Positions 44,240 to 54,377 are shown, counted from the stretch's first letter. The stretch is 64,000 nt of DNA from Sphingobacterium cavernae (GCF_008520265.1 NZ_VIQM01000022.1:1-64000), one strand, 5' to 3'. Made by a program: numbers and translations. The notes: generated by a model not told the origin, from the sequence alone.

Positions 44240-47200
44240 GTGCTTTTGCTTATTTTTTCTTTACAGTTTTCTTCCGTACAAACTTACCTATCCAAACGTG
44301 TAGCCACATTTTTGGGTAAGGAACTTAACGCTAATATCACTTTAGACAAAATCTATTTTAAACCATTTTCGACGTTATCCTTACAAAAGTTTGCTGTCAT
44401 CGAGCATAATGGCGACACTACACTTTATGCGGAGAAATTGAATGCAAACTTAGATTTGCTCAAATTCTTTGATAATAAAGTCACAATTGAAGAAATCAAG
44501 CTAGAGGGCGCTTATCTGAATTATCAAATTTATCCAGATAGCTCTAATTTAGCTAAATACATAGCTTACCTCACTCCACCTAAAAAGCAAATAAAAGATA
44601 AAAAACAAAAGCTAGAATTAGCTTTGGATCGTATTGAACTTAATAATAACAAGTTCAGGATGGTCAATAATAATTACACCTATCCGCGAGCTGGAGTCAA
44701 TTTTGCTGATTTAGTAGTAACGGAAATTTCGGGGGTATTGGATAACATTAAATTGGATTCTATTCTGTCAGCCTATATTTCTGGGCTGACCTTAAAAGAA
44801 AAAACAGGCTTCTATCTTAAAGAATTAACTGCTAAAGCATCGTACAGCGACAAACAGATGAAATTTGAAGATCTCCTTATTCGAACAAATAATTCGACAG
44901 TAGGCGATTATGTTATTTTTGAGTATGATGAGTTTAATGATTTCAGCTCTTTCCTCACTAAAGTTAATGTGAAAGCAAACTTAAAAGACGCTTACGTAGA
45001 CTCAAAAGATATTGAATTCTTCGCACCCACAATGCGGACTGTACAATTTACAACTTCCATCAAGAACGCCGATTTAAGCGGGACTGTATCTGATATTGTC
45101 GCTCGCAATGTAGAACTTAGTACAGGTAAAAAAACCAGTCTAACAGGAAATTTCACCATCAAAGGTTTACCAAACATCAATAAAACAGTTTTTGGCTTCG
45201 CGATAAAAGAGTTAAAAACTTCTGGGCAAGACATCGAATATTTCGTTCCCAAATTAGCAAATGGAAAAAAAATACAACTTCCGACACAAATCCATAATCT
45301 CAAAGATGTGAATTATACGGGTTCTTTTCTGGGGCTATATAATGATTTTGATGTCAAAGGAAATTTAAAAACCGCTGCTGGATCATTGCAACCTAATGCG
45401 CACCTCACCATCAAGAATTTGGTGAGTTATAATGGAAAAATAGCCGCTCAAAATTTTAAAATTGGCGATGTACTCAATCAAAAAAACATTGGAGCATCTT
45501 CATTCGATTTGAAACTAAATGGTAGAGGACTGGATCTGAAAGACCTAGATTTAAAATTTGAAGGAAACTTCACGAAATCAACCATTTACAAATACTCGTA
45601 CGACCAGACACAAGTCGAAGGTACTTTTCAAAATAAAATACTTAGCATGAAAGGTATGGTGGATGATAAGAATCTACAGTTGACTTACAATTCGGCTATC
45701 GATTGGGCTACTAAAGACGTAAATTATACATTGGACGCAGTAGTATCGCATGCCTCTCCTAACAAATTAGGTTGGCTTGATAAAGACAGTGTCATAATTC
45801 ATCAAGCTAATATTAACACGAATCTTGTAGGGAACAATCTTAATAATTTGGTGGGGCAACTTCAGGCAGACTCTGTAAGACTTAGCACCAGCAAAGGATT
45901 ATTTTTTATTGAAGACATAAATTTTACTGCTGAAGGTGATGATCAAAATAGAATTTTGATTTTGCAATCTGATGTTTTGGATGCCAATATTGCAGGGGTA
46001 ATTGATTTAAACACGATTGTACCCTATTTCAAATCTTTGGCTATGCGCTATGCGCCAGCTATCAATTTTGAAACACAACATTATAATCCGCAGAATTTTA
46101 ATTTGAAGGTCGATGTTAAATCTTTCCAACCGATTTCTGCTTTACTAGATCCTTCTCTTTCGCTAGAGGATGGAGCACATTTGAATGCGCAATTTTCCTC
46201 AGAGGATTTCAATGCTAAATTCACGGCTTTTAGCCCAACTGTAGTCTATAAAGGGGTAAAATTAACAAACCTTTCTGTAGTGGAGAATGCAGACCAACAA
46301 GCTTTTTCATTGGATATTCTAGCCGACAGAATAAATTTTGCAGATAGTACATATGTGAATAATGTATCTATTAAAAACACCTTAGCCAACGACAGTTTAG
46401 TTTTCAATTTGGAATTATCCGAACGCAGCGCAACAAACTATTTAAATCTAAATGGAGATATTCATTTTGCACACAACTCACCTGCTTATATACATTTCAG
46501 ACCTTCTTTTATCGTTATTAATAAAGATACATGGGCGCTTAATGAGGAGGCAAAAATGCATATCTCACAAGGAAAAGTTTATATTAATGATTTGATATTA
46601 AGTCAAGACAAACAACGTGTTAAACTGGATGGAATTCTTTCCAACGAAGCAGACCAATTGCATGTATTGTTTAATAATTTCAGCTTAGCTTCCTTGCAAG
46701 GCATCACGCAGCCTTTAGGAATTAATCTAAAAGGATCTTTAGATGGAAAAGTCGATGTTACCTCAGTCTTTAAAAATCCTGTCGCATCAGCAAATATTCA
46801 GACAAGCCCAATTATTTATAATGAAATTCCAATTGGTCAACTTGGTTTAAAAGCGGACTTTAATCCAAATACAGGAAATATGCTAATTGACTTAAAGCTC
46901 TTAGATGATTTGCAAAGAGGTGTTTTGGTTAATGGCGAATATAATTTCTATAGTGAGGATGAACCACTTAATTTAAAAGGTACACTCGCAGAAACAGATT
47001 TGATGATATTTCAACCATTCCTCAAAAATTTGGTATCGAATTTAAAAGGAAAAGGAAATGCCAATGTAGACATCAAAGGGACATTCAAAAATCCCAAAAT
47101 CACAGGTCTTGGGAAATTCAATGATGCAGAATTTACAGTTAATTATTTGAATACTCATTATTATATAGATAATCAGATCGCCCTTGTAGAAAACAACGCT

Positions 47201-48541
47201 ATTATGCTACAAAACCTTAGTGTAAGAGACATAAAAGGTAATAAAGCACAGGCTAATGGACTTATTAATTTGCAAAAATTAGCAAATCCGTATATCGATG
47301 TCGATGTGAGCGGCTTGCGATTTATGATTTTGAATACCAGTTTCAAAGACAACAACTTGTACTACGGAACTGCCTTTGCGTCTGGCTTATTTCGATTCAA
47401 AGGATACACATCTTCAATCAATATCGATATTGATGCTAAATCGGAAAGTGGAACTGCAATCACTTTACCGTTCAATTCGGCGATGACGGTATCGGATAAT
47501 GATTTCATCTATTTCGTTAGTCCCGATTCTACCGAAAATGAAAACAGAGTTAAGCGCAACCTATTTAGCGGCTTAACAATGAACATGAACCTGAATTTCA
47601 CTCCTGATGCGGAATTAAATCTTCAAACCAGTATGGGTTCATTGAAAGGTAGTGGAAACGGCACTATTGCGATGAAAATTTCTAGTCTGGGGGATTTTGA
47701 AATGTTTGGCGACTACATCGTAAATCAGGGAAAATTTCACTTCACAGCCCAAGATTTTATCAATAAATATTTTGACATCAAAGAAGGCGGAACCATTCGT
47801 TGGACAGGAAACCCATCAGAAGCAGTCATTAATCTCAATGCTATCTATCAGCAGCGAACAGCAGTCGGCCCTCTGTACAATGCAGCAGGATATTCGGGAG
47901 ACAATGAACGTGTATTAGCACAGGCAGACATGCTTATTAAAGGCACTTTAGAACAGCCGGATGTTACATTCGATTTAAACTTCCCACAAAATCCATATAT
48001 CAAAGATCAATTGCAAAGCTTCCTCAGCGATGCCAATAACGTGAACCAACAAGCGCTGAGCTTGATCGTACGTCGTAGTTTCACGCCGAGCTCAAGTTCT
48101 GAAATCGGTCGGGAAGTCAATAATACGTTACTTTCAGCAGGTACAGAAATAGCCTTCAACCAGTTGAATAATATTATATCCCAATCGCTGAATGTGAATT
48201 TTTTGGATTTAAATATCCGTTCCTTCAATGACGCTTCAGCTTCATTGCGATTACTTAATGATAGATTAGTACTTTCAGGAGGAATTACAGACCGCACCAA
48301 CTTTGAAGCGACGGATCTTACTTTTTTCCGCCAAGGAATCACGACCGACGCAGAATTGACTTACAAACTCCGTAGAGAAGGCAACTTACTTTTCAGAGCA
48401 TATAATAGACCCTATACCCGAAATTTCTTAATCCGTTCCTTGGATGCAGAATATATTACAGCCTTGGGATTAGTTTATCGTCAGGAGTTCAATTCATTAG
48501 GCGAATTCTGGCGAAGAATTTGGAATTTTAACAAAAAGTGA
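44240..48541 (+). CDS. TamB-like translocation and assembly module protein
   Basis: An at least 1433-residue inner-membrane-anchored protein spanning the periplasm, of the TamB/DUF490 group. After the membrane helix come hundreds of residues of repetitive beta strands (for example PNTGNMLIDLKLLDDLQRGV, GNANVDIKGTFKNPKITGLG). The C-terminal TamB domain includes GNPSEAVINLNAIYQQRTAV and LINGTLEQPDVTFDLNFPQN-like LIKGTLEQPDVTFDLNFPQN. Such proteins move lipids or assemble outer-membrane proteins. The start is uncertain: the helix begins upstream of GTG 44240 (KKILKITLWTIASILVLVLL), and the in-frame stretch 44144-44239 has no ATG, GTG or TTG. It diverges from tsaD. Confidence 0.88.
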   Translation: MLLLIFSLQFSSVQTYLSKRVATFLGKELNANITLDKIYFKPFSTLSLQKFAVIEHNGDTTLYAEKLNANLDLLKFFDNKVTIEEIKLEGAYLNYQIYPDSSNLAKYIAYLTPPKKQIKDKKQKLELALDRIELNNNKFRMVNNNYTYPRAGVNFADLVVTEISGVLDNIKLDSILSAYISGLTLKEKTGFYLKELTAKASYSDKQMKFEDLLIRTNNSTVGDYVIFEYDEFNDFSSFLTKVNVKANLKDAYVDSKDIEFFAPTMRTVQFTTSIKNADLSGTVSDIVARNVELSTGKKTSLTGNFTIKGLPNINKTVFGFAIKELKTSGQDIEYFVPKLANGKKIQLPTQIHNLKDVNYTGSFLGLYNDFDVKGNLKTAAGSLQPNAHLTIKNLVSYNGKIAAQNFKIGDVLNQKNIGASSFDLKLNGRGLDLKDLDLKFEGNFTKSTIYKYSYDQTQVEGTFQNKILSMKGMVDDKNLQLTYNSAIDWATKDVNYTLDAVVSHASPNKLGWLDKDSVIIHQANINTNLVGNNLNNLVGQLQADSVRLSTSKGLFFIEDINFTAEGDDQNRILILQSDVLDANIAGVIDLNTIVPYFKSLAMRYAPAINFETQHYNPQNFNLKVDVKSFQPISALLDPSLSLEDGAHLNAQFSSEDFNAKFTAFSPTVVYKGVKLTNLSVVENADQQAFSLDILADRINFADSTYVNNVSIKNTLANDSLVFNLELSERSATNYLNLNGDIHFAHNSPAYIHFRPSFIVINKDTWALNEEAKMHISQGKVYINDLILSQDKQRVKLDGILSNEADQLHVLFNNFSLASLQGITQPLGINLKGSLDGKVDVTSVFKNPVASANIQTSPIIYNEIPIGQLGLKADFNPNTGNMLIDLKLLDDLQRGVLVNGEYNFYSEDEPLNLKGTLAETDLMIFQPFLKNLVSNLKGKGNANVDIKGTFKNPKITGLGKFNDAEFTVNYLNTHYYIDNQIALVENNAIMLQNLSVRDIKGNKAQANGLINLQKLANPYIDVDVSGLRFMILNTSFKDNNLYYGTAFASGLFRFKGYTSSINIDIDAKSESGTAITLPFNSAMTVSDNDFIYFVSPDSTENENRVKRNLFSGLTMNMNLNFTPDAELNLQTSMGSLKGSGNGTIAMKISSLGDFEMFGDYIVNQGKFHFTAQDFINKYFDIKEGGTIRWTGNPSEAVINLNAIYQQRTAVGPLYNAAGYSGDNERVLAQADMLIKGTLEQPDVTFDLNFPQNPYIKDQLQSFLSDANNVNQQALSLIVRRSFTPSSSSEIGREVNNTLLSAGTEIAFNQLNNIISQSLNVNFLDLNIRSFNDASASLRLLNDRLVLSGGITDRTNFEATDLTFFRQGITTDAELTYKLRREGNLLFRAYNRPYTRNFLIRSLDAEYITALGLVYRQEFNSLGEFWRRIWNFNKK

Positions 48542-48730
48542 TTTTTATCCATTTTGAAGTTTACTAGTTGTAACTGAATTATTTAAAAGTAAAAACTACT
48601 ATAGCAAGTTATTCTTTTGATTCGATTGCAACGATTTCAAATTGTTTCGTATTCCCTTAAGAAGTAACTGTGAAATCTCTTAAAATTTAACTACCAAAAC
48701 TTAGCTTTCCGACCTAAATAAATTATTAGT

Positions 48731-48748
48731 TTAGATAGCGCTATCTAA
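48731..48748. promoter_or_regulatory. Perfect 18-bp palindrome, candidate operator
   Basis: TTAGATAGCGCTATCTAA is self-complementary. It lies 193 nt before the small fimbrial ORF in a gap of about 400 nt (48542-48940) that holds no gene. A second inverted repeat, TTGTAGA (48839-48845) and TCTACAA (48852-48858), lies downstream, and a TAATTTTG -7 box at 48906-48913 precedes the ORF. The rest of the gap is AT-rich with nothing I can name. Confidence 0.4.
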
Positions 48749-48940
48749 TCGATAAAAATAAGTCAAAAACTATAAACATAAAAAATATTTTCCTAAACAA
48801 ATAATAATTAGTCAATGATTTATACCCCAATTAAGATATTGTAGACCTAAATCTACAAGACTAAATTAAACCCGTTAAACTTTAATTAGTTGCATTAGAT
48901 ACTAATAATTTTGTAGCATCAATTTGATTAAGATAGTATC

Positions 48941-49111
48941 ATGCACACAAATAAACTACAATATATAAGACCAGTTATTTCATTCACTTTATTAGAAATA
49001 GAATGTTCATTATCAGCAGACTCAGCACGTGTGCTAGCGACTGATGATAATTTTTTCATACACGAAGATTGAATCGAAGAACCAACTGTCGAGAGAACAA
49101 TTGATTGGTAA
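48941..49111 (+). pseudogene. Small fimbrillin-associated-type protein, interrupted by TGA
   Basis: ATG 48941 gives 43 residues (MHTNKLQYIRPVISFTLLEI, then a segment like ECSLSADSARV that aligns with the EQGIAxGS block of such proteins) to TGA at 49070-49072. The same frame continues IEEPTVERTIDW to TAA at 49109-49111, 56 codons in all. It lies 40 nt upstream of the fimbrillin gene, the usual position. The stop could be a nonsense change at a Trp or Arg position or, less likely, recoding. A TAATTTTG box at 48906-48913 is a plausible promoter element. Confidence 0.5.
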
Positions 49112-49151
49112 TTTTTTTTGAAATGAAATCGTATAGAATTATTTAAATCAG

Positions 49152-50789
49152 ATGAGCAAAACAAATATACATAAGCCAATTATATTAACACTAGTAGGAT
49201 TACTTAGTATCTTATTTTCATGTGAAAAAACTCAAGAAGAAAATTTAGTAGGGGAAGAAGCTGTTTTGAGTGTGAACATTGAAGGAATAGCGTACGAAGC
49301 TGAACATGATATTTTAGTGAGTAATAAAGCTTCGGAGTACCAAACAAGTTCTGATACTCATATACAGTATGTAAATGAAGATTTTCGTATTGAAAGCCAA
49401 CTTGCTCCTATTGAAAATAATCGTACTGAAAATTTGAAAACAGATTTTAAACAAAGTGCTTCGGCTGTTCTACAAAAGCTTGCAGATAATATCAAATATA
49501 AATTATTGGTATATGATGCAGCTGGAAATTTTGTAGACGAACGTGACTACATTTACAAACAAGAAACCCTAGAATCCGCAATACCACTCAATACTTACAC
49601 AGAATATATATCTATGGTAGTAAGTTCACGTTCTACATCTAATATTCCGCAGATAACGAACCGCAATAATCTAATTTCAGCACAAATAAAAAATGTAAAT
49701 GAAGATTTATTATATTGGAAGAGCAAGAAAATGAAACTAAATAAAGGGCAGAATTTTTTAGCTGCAAAGCTAAAACCAAAATTTAGTGAGGTAACCACTA
49801 CCCTACAAATGCACAATACAATAACGGGCCAAATTACCGCTATACATACACCTACTTTCAATTCATTAGTTCAAGATGTTACTTTAAATTTAAAGGATGG
49901 TAAAATAACTTATGAAAGTCTACTTAATAACGGAAAATCTGTAACCTTTCCTTCACTGGGAACTGGAAAGCGATGTATGACGTCTAATACGACAATTTTA
50001 ACTCCTGATACTACAACCAATATGTCATTGACATTTAACGCATTAGAAGTAGATAATGAAATTAAAAACAATATCACCGTAGCTGGATTGAATTTTAAAC
50101 CAGGTCATCGTTATAATCTAATTTTAACTTTAAGAACTTGTACCCAAGCTGTAAGTGGCAATGGATTCGATTGGGAATTCCCTCAAACATCTAAAACCAT
50201 TAAAGAAAATGGAAAAAATGTAACTTATACAGGAATCGATTTTAAACCTCAAAATTCAACTAAGACTACATTTGTTAAAAATTGTGATATCATTACTTTT
50301 AATTTTACTGAGGCAGGAGCTGATTATGGAATTGTTTACAATATTACGGAATTAGACAATGCATTCAATCTAGAAGTAAATGGAACACCTATTATCGGAA
50401 CAAGTGTAACTACTGGTGAAGTACAATTCCAAAATAATGCTACTAATACAACTCAAAATATTGAATTTGAAGATGGAAGTCAATATCAATCTATTGGAAA
50501 CAATAATATCACAGCAAACAAAAGAGTAAAAGCTATTTGGGAATTTAAAGGAACAGTAGAAAAACCAGTCATTAGAATAGTAATAGGTCGAAATGGTGAT
50601 GTTCGATTATATGGTAGCAAAACAGACCAAGGAGAATTATTTCCATTACGATTAAAAAATGGTATGCAATTCAATACAATTACATGAAATGGTGGTGATT
50701 TAACAAACACAATTATAGCCACGTCAAGGGTCGAGGGAAACCGTGATGGATGCATACGGATCTGGAGTAAAGAAAATATCTTGTACTAA
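49152..50789 (+). pseudogene. Fimbrillin-family surface lipoprotein, interrupted near the C-terminus by TGA
   Basis: From ATG 49152 a signal peptide with lipobox LFSC (Cys24) is followed by an Mfa/FimA-type fimbrillin body: LSVNIEGIAYEAE, AADNIKYKLLVYDAAGNFVDE, and GLNFKPGHRYNLILTLRTC. The frame meets TGA at 50685-50687 after 511 codons, but continues in frame NGGDLTNTIIATSRVEGNRD, GCIRIWSKENILY to TAA 50787-50789. The TGA stands where Trp (TITWN...) is expected. The lost C-terminal ~34 residues normally form the last beta strands. So this is a nonsense-truncated fimbrillin, unless the TGA is a sequence error or recoded. A hairpin at 50812-50839 ends the transcript. Confidence 0.75.
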
Positions 50790-50811
50790 GTAGTTTAAAA
50801 TAAATAATATG

Positions 50812-50839
50812 AACCCACAATTCAAAAGAGTTGTGGGTT
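50812..50839. terminator. Terminator after the fimbrillin gene
   Basis: AACCCACAA (50812-50820) pairs with TTGTGGGTT (50831-50839), then TTTT. Confidence 0.75.
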
Positions 50840-50840
50840 T

Positions 50841-51125
50841 TTACATATATTTCTCTAACAAATATTCCCATTCTTCATCCAAAGAACCTTTAAACTCAGG
50901 CTGTTTGGCACGGTTATACCAATACCGCGCATTCCAAAAATCTCCTTCTACTCGGTGTAGATACGCGTGTATATGTGCGGAGATAGCATCGTCCAAATGA
51001 TCAATCAGATCATGCGCTTGCTTCCAGTCACCTTTTGCATCCCACCATAATGCCTCAATTTGTACCGAAAGCGAATTTGATGGAAAATTTTCAGTCAATG
51101 AGTTTTTAAATTCTTGGATAGTCAT
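50841..51125 (-). CDS. Small Trp-rich conserved protein, function unknown
   Basis: A 94-residue soluble protein. It has six tryptophans and a pattern I associate with a widespread small-protein family: IEALWWDAKGDWKQAHDLID, then AHIHAYLHRVEGDFWNARYW and YNRAKQPEF. No Pfam family name comes to mind. It reads as a helical repeat-like protein. Start at 51125 is the only one giving the full pattern. It is divergent from the methyltransferase gene by 68 nt and has no other context. Confidence 0.7.
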   Translation of the reverse strand: MTIQEFKNSLTENFPSNSLSVQIEALWWDAKGDWKQAHDLIDHLDDAISAHIHAYLHRVEGDFWNARYWYNRAKQPEFKGSLDEEWEYLLEKYM

Positions 51126-51193
51126 ACAAGCGAATATACCAAATGCTTAGAAAATATTATCTTATATTTATTGCCTAATGAAATTAAAAACCA

Positions 51194-51994
51194 ATGCAAA
51201 AGCCACTTGATTACTTAAAAATAAATAAAGATTCATGGAATAGAAGAACTGCTCATCATGTAGAATCTGAATTTTATGATTTAAAAGGATTCCTCTCTGG
51301 AAATACATCTTTAAATCCGATTGAAATCTCATTACTTGGCGACGTAAAGGGCAAAAGGATATTGCATCTGCAATGTCATTTTGGTCAGGATAGTATTTCG
51401 CTGAGTCGATTAGGTGCTGAAGTAGTTGGGGTTGATTTATCCGACAAGGCAATAGAAGCTGCTAAAAAATTGGCGCAAGAAACTAATTCATCAGCACAAT
51501 TTCTTTGCTGTGATATATATGACTTACCGCAACATTTAGATCAAGAATTTGATATAGTATATACTAGTTATGGCACGATAGCTTGGCTTCCTGATTTGAA
51601 TAAATGGGCTGCTGTGATTTCAAAATTTCTAAAACCTCAAGGCAAATTTGTATTTGTGGAATTTCATCCCGTAGTATGGATGTTTGATGATAATTTTGAA
51701 AAAGTCGGATATAATTATTTCAATACGGGGCCAATTGTAGAAATAGAAGCTGGAACTTATGCTGATCGCTCAGCAGATTTGAATCAAGAATATGTTTGTT
51801 GGAATCATAGTTTGAGTGAAGTCTTATCGAGTTTAATACACAATAAACTTACGATTAGCTCTTTTGAAGAATACGATTATTCACCTTACAATTGCTTTCA
51901 ACATACAATAGAATTTGAACCTAAAAAATTCAGAATTCAGCATTTGGATAATAAAATTCCAATGGTTTATTCGCTAATTGCTGAGAAAAAATAA
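51194..51994 (+). CDS. Class I SAM-dependent methyltransferase
   Basis: A 266-residue Rossmann methyltransferase. Motif I is KRILHLQCHFGQDSISLSRL (in place of DLGCGxG), then AEVVGVDLSDKAIEAAKKLA and the post-I acidic segment FLCCDIYDLPQHLDQEFDIV. TSYGTIAWLPDLNKWAAVIS and LKPQGKFVFVEFHPVVW are typical of the Methyltransf_11/31 family. The C-terminal part (about 190-266) is variable and sets substrate, which cannot be inferred. It is monocistronic with a terminator at 52011-52052. Confidence 0.85.
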   Translation: MQKPLDYLKINKDSWNRRTAHHVESEFYDLKGFLSGNTSLNPIEISLLGDVKGKRILHLQCHFGQDSISLSRLGAEVVGVDLSDKAIEAAKKLAQETNSSAQFLCCDIYDLPQHLDQEFDIVYTSYGTIAWLPDLNKWAAVISKFLKPQGKFVFVEFHPVVWMFDDNFEKVGYNYFNTGPIVEIEAGTYADRSADLNQEYVCWNHSLSEVLSSLIHNKLTISSFEEYDYSPYNCFQHTIEFEPKKFRIQHLDNKIPMVYSLIAEKK

Positions 51995-52010
51995 GCAACT
52001 TTTAAAATAA

Positions 52011-52052
52011 TAAAACGTCATTTCGAAAGGCGTCTAACGAGATGACGTTTTA
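52011..52052. terminator. Terminator between methyltransferase and tex
   Basis: TAAAACGTCAT (52011-52021) pairs with ATGACGTTTTA (52042-52052); a 20-nt loop lies between. It serves the two converging genes. Confidence 0.75.
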
Positions 52053-52072
52053 CAATCAATAAGCTTTAATAA

Positions 52073-54301
52073 TTATTTAAATTTTCCAGCCAGTGCAGCT
52101 AGTTTTGCTGCCATATCAGTTTCAGGAACTTTTTCTTCTCTTCGTTCAGTACGCTTACGTGGAGGAACTTTTTCTTCCGTTTTCATGGAAAGAGCGATAC
52201 GTTTACGTTTCTCATCCACTTCAGTAACAGTTACCATTACTTGCTGTTGTACTTTCACGACTTCGTGTGGATCAGACACAAAATTATTAGACATTTGACT
52301 CAAATGTACTAATCCATCTTGATGCACACCGATATCTACAAATGCACCAAAGTTGGTAATATTCGTAACGATTCCTGGTAATTTCATCCCTACTTTCAAA
52401 TCCGAAATAGCATTAACTCCGTCGGTAAATGAAAAAGCTTCAAATTGTTCACGTGGGTCCAAACCTGGTTTTGCCAATTCGGCAATGATATCATTTAATG
52501 TCGGTAAGCCTACTTCATCCGAAATGTATTTCTTCAAATCAATATTATTACGAAGTTGCTCGTCTTTCATTAATTCAATCACTTCTACACCCGAATCCTT
52601 CGCCATTTGCTCGACCAGAGCATAACGTTCAGGGTGAACCGCAGAAGCATCCAACGGATGTTTTGCATTTCGGATACGTAAGAAACCTGCGGCTTGTTCA
52701 AAAGCTTTGTCTCCAAGTCTTGGAACTTTCTTCAACTCACGACGTGAACTGAATGGGCCATTCTCTTTACGGTAATTTACAATTTGCTGTGCCAATGCTG
52801 GACCCAAGCCAGAAATATACGATAGAATTTGTTTTGATGCTGTATTTAATTCCACGCCTACTGCATTCACACAAGAAATAACCGTGTCGTCCAAAGCCGT
52901 TTGTAACTTATTCTGATCAACATCATGCTGGTATTGACCAACACCGATAGATTTCGGATCAATTTTTACCAATTCAGCCAAAGGATCCATCAGACGACGA
53001 CCTATTGATACAGCGCCACGCACAGTCACATCTTGATCTGGAAATTCTTCACGAGCTACTTCAGAAGCTGAATAAATCGAAGCTCCACTTTCATTGACCA
53101 TCACAATGGTCACATTGTTCAACCCTAACTTGCGAACAAAGTCTTCCGTTTCACGACCTGCTGTTCCATTTCCAATAGCAATGGCTTCAACATCATATTT
53201 TGACACCAAATATTTGATTGTGCGCTCTGCTTCTGCTGCGCCTCCCGATCCAGTATGCGGAAATATCGCTGTATTTTCCAATAAATTTCCTTGGGCGTCC
53301 AATACCACTGTTTTACATCCTGTACGGAAACCTGGGTCAATCGCTAATAAACGCTTTTGTCCAAGTGGTGCTCCTAATAATAATTGACGCACATTGTCCG
53401 CAAAAACTTTTATAGCTTCTTCATCCGCACGTTGACGAGTCAATACGCGAATTTCGGTTTCCATCGATGGCTTCAATAGTCGTTTGTATCCATCATATAA
53501 TGCCAGTTCCACTTGTTTGGATGCATCGTTTTTGCCTTTTATATAGATAGACTCAATTTTTGGAACCACAACATCTTCATCTACTTCAATATCTAAATAA
53601 AGCAATTCTTCTTTTTCGCCACGGCGCATAGCCAACACGCGATGAGATGGTGCTTTATCCAAAGGCTCTGACCATTCGAAATAATCTTTGTATTTCTGGG
53701 CTTGCTCCTCTTTTCCTGGAACCACACGCGATACGAAATTTCCTTTATCCAAGAAAACTTTACGCAATTGCGCACGAACCTCCGCATCTTCCGCAATTGT
53801 TTCAGCTATTATGTCTCTAGCACCAGCTAAGGCCTCTTCCAAACTATTAACGGCTAATTCTTCATTTAAGAATTGTCCTGCAAAAGTTTCAACCTCACCA
53901 GATTTCTGTTCTAATAAATAATCTGCTAATGGCTGCAATCCTTTTTCACGAGCTATTAAAGCACGGGTACGACGTTTTGGTTTGTATGGTAAATAGATAT
54001 CTTCCAATGTAGCCATTGTCTCTGCCCCACGAACCAACGCTTCGAGTTCAGGTGTTAACTTTCCTTGATCTTGAATAGATTTTAATACAGCTTCTTTACG
54101 TTTGTCCAAATCACGTAATTGTTGGATACGATCACGAATAGCCGTAATCTGAACTTCATCCAATGAACCAGTCAATTCTTTACGGTAACGAGAAATAAAA
54201 GGTATAGTAGCGCCTTCATCCAATAAAGCTACGGTTGTACTCACTTGTTTTTGTGTGATAGACAACTCATTCGAAATTATGATTTCGTGTGACATATGCA
54301 T
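52073..54301 (-). CDS. tex: Tex-family RNA-binding transcription accessory protein
   Basis: A 742-residue protein with the Tex architecture: helical N-terminus with GATIPFISRYRKELTGSLDE, YqgF-like nuclease-fold domain (LAIDPGFRTGCKTVVLDAQG, EAIAIGNGTAGRETEDF), helix-hairpin-helix (LGPALAQQIVNYRKENGPFS, VPRLGDKAFEQAAGFLRI). A C-terminal S1 domain follows (MKLPGIVTNITNFGAFVDIG, VHQDGLVHLSQMSNNFVSDP) and a basic tail. It binds nucleic acid in transcription or translation. Alternative start ATG 54295 would drop two residues. Length is normal. Confidence 0.95.
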   Translation of the reverse strand: MHMSHEIIISNELSITQKQVSTTVALLDEGATIPFISRYRKELTGSLDEVQITAIRDRIQQLRDLDKRKEAVLKSIQDQGKLTPELEALVRGAETMATLEDIYLPYKPKRRTRALIAREKGLQPLADYLLEQKSGEVETFAGQFLNEELAVNSLEEALAGARDIIAETIAEDAEVRAQLRKVFLDKGNFVSRVVPGKEEQAQKYKDYFEWSEPLDKAPSHRVLAMRRGEKEELLYLDIEVDEDVVVPKIESIYIKGKNDASKQVELALYDGYKRLLKPSMETEIRVLTRQRADEEAIKVFADNVRQLLLGAPLGQKRLLAIDPGFRTGCKTVVLDAQGNLLENTAIFPHTGSGGAAEAERTIKYLVSKYDVEAIAIGNGTAGRETEDFVRKLGLNNVTIVMVNESGASIYSASEVAREEFPDQDVTVRGAVSIGRRLMDPLAELVKIDPKSIGVGQYQHDVDQNKLQTALDDTVISCVNAVGVELNTASKQILSYISGLGPALAQQIVNYRKENGPFSSRRELKKVPRLGDKAFEQAAGFLRIRNAKHPLDASAVHPERYALVEQMAKDSGVEVIELMKDEQLRNNIDLKKYISDEVGLPTLNDIIAELAKPGLDPREQFEAFSFTDGVNAISDLKVGMKLPGIVTNITNFGAFVDIGVHQDGLVHLSQMSNNFVSDPHEVVKVQQQVMVTVTEVDEKRKRIALSMKTEEKVPPRKRTERREEKVPETDMAAKLAALAGKFK

Positions 54302-54377
54302 GTATATATTCGAGTAGTAACGAGAAAGCTGCTGAAATACTCTTTCAACAGCTTTCTATTATAGATTTAATGCTAAA

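Noticed and set aside
48928..49179. 83-codon minus-strand ORF across the fimbrial leader region
   Set aside because: It is antisense to the small fimbrial-type protein and the start of the fimbrillin gene, whose composition and family pattern are much better.
49070..50687. Reassignment of TGA to tryptophan in this organism
   Set aside because: Tryptophan is encoded by TGG throughout and essential genes show no internal TGA; two TGA cases in a non-essential locus are better explained as nonsense mutations.
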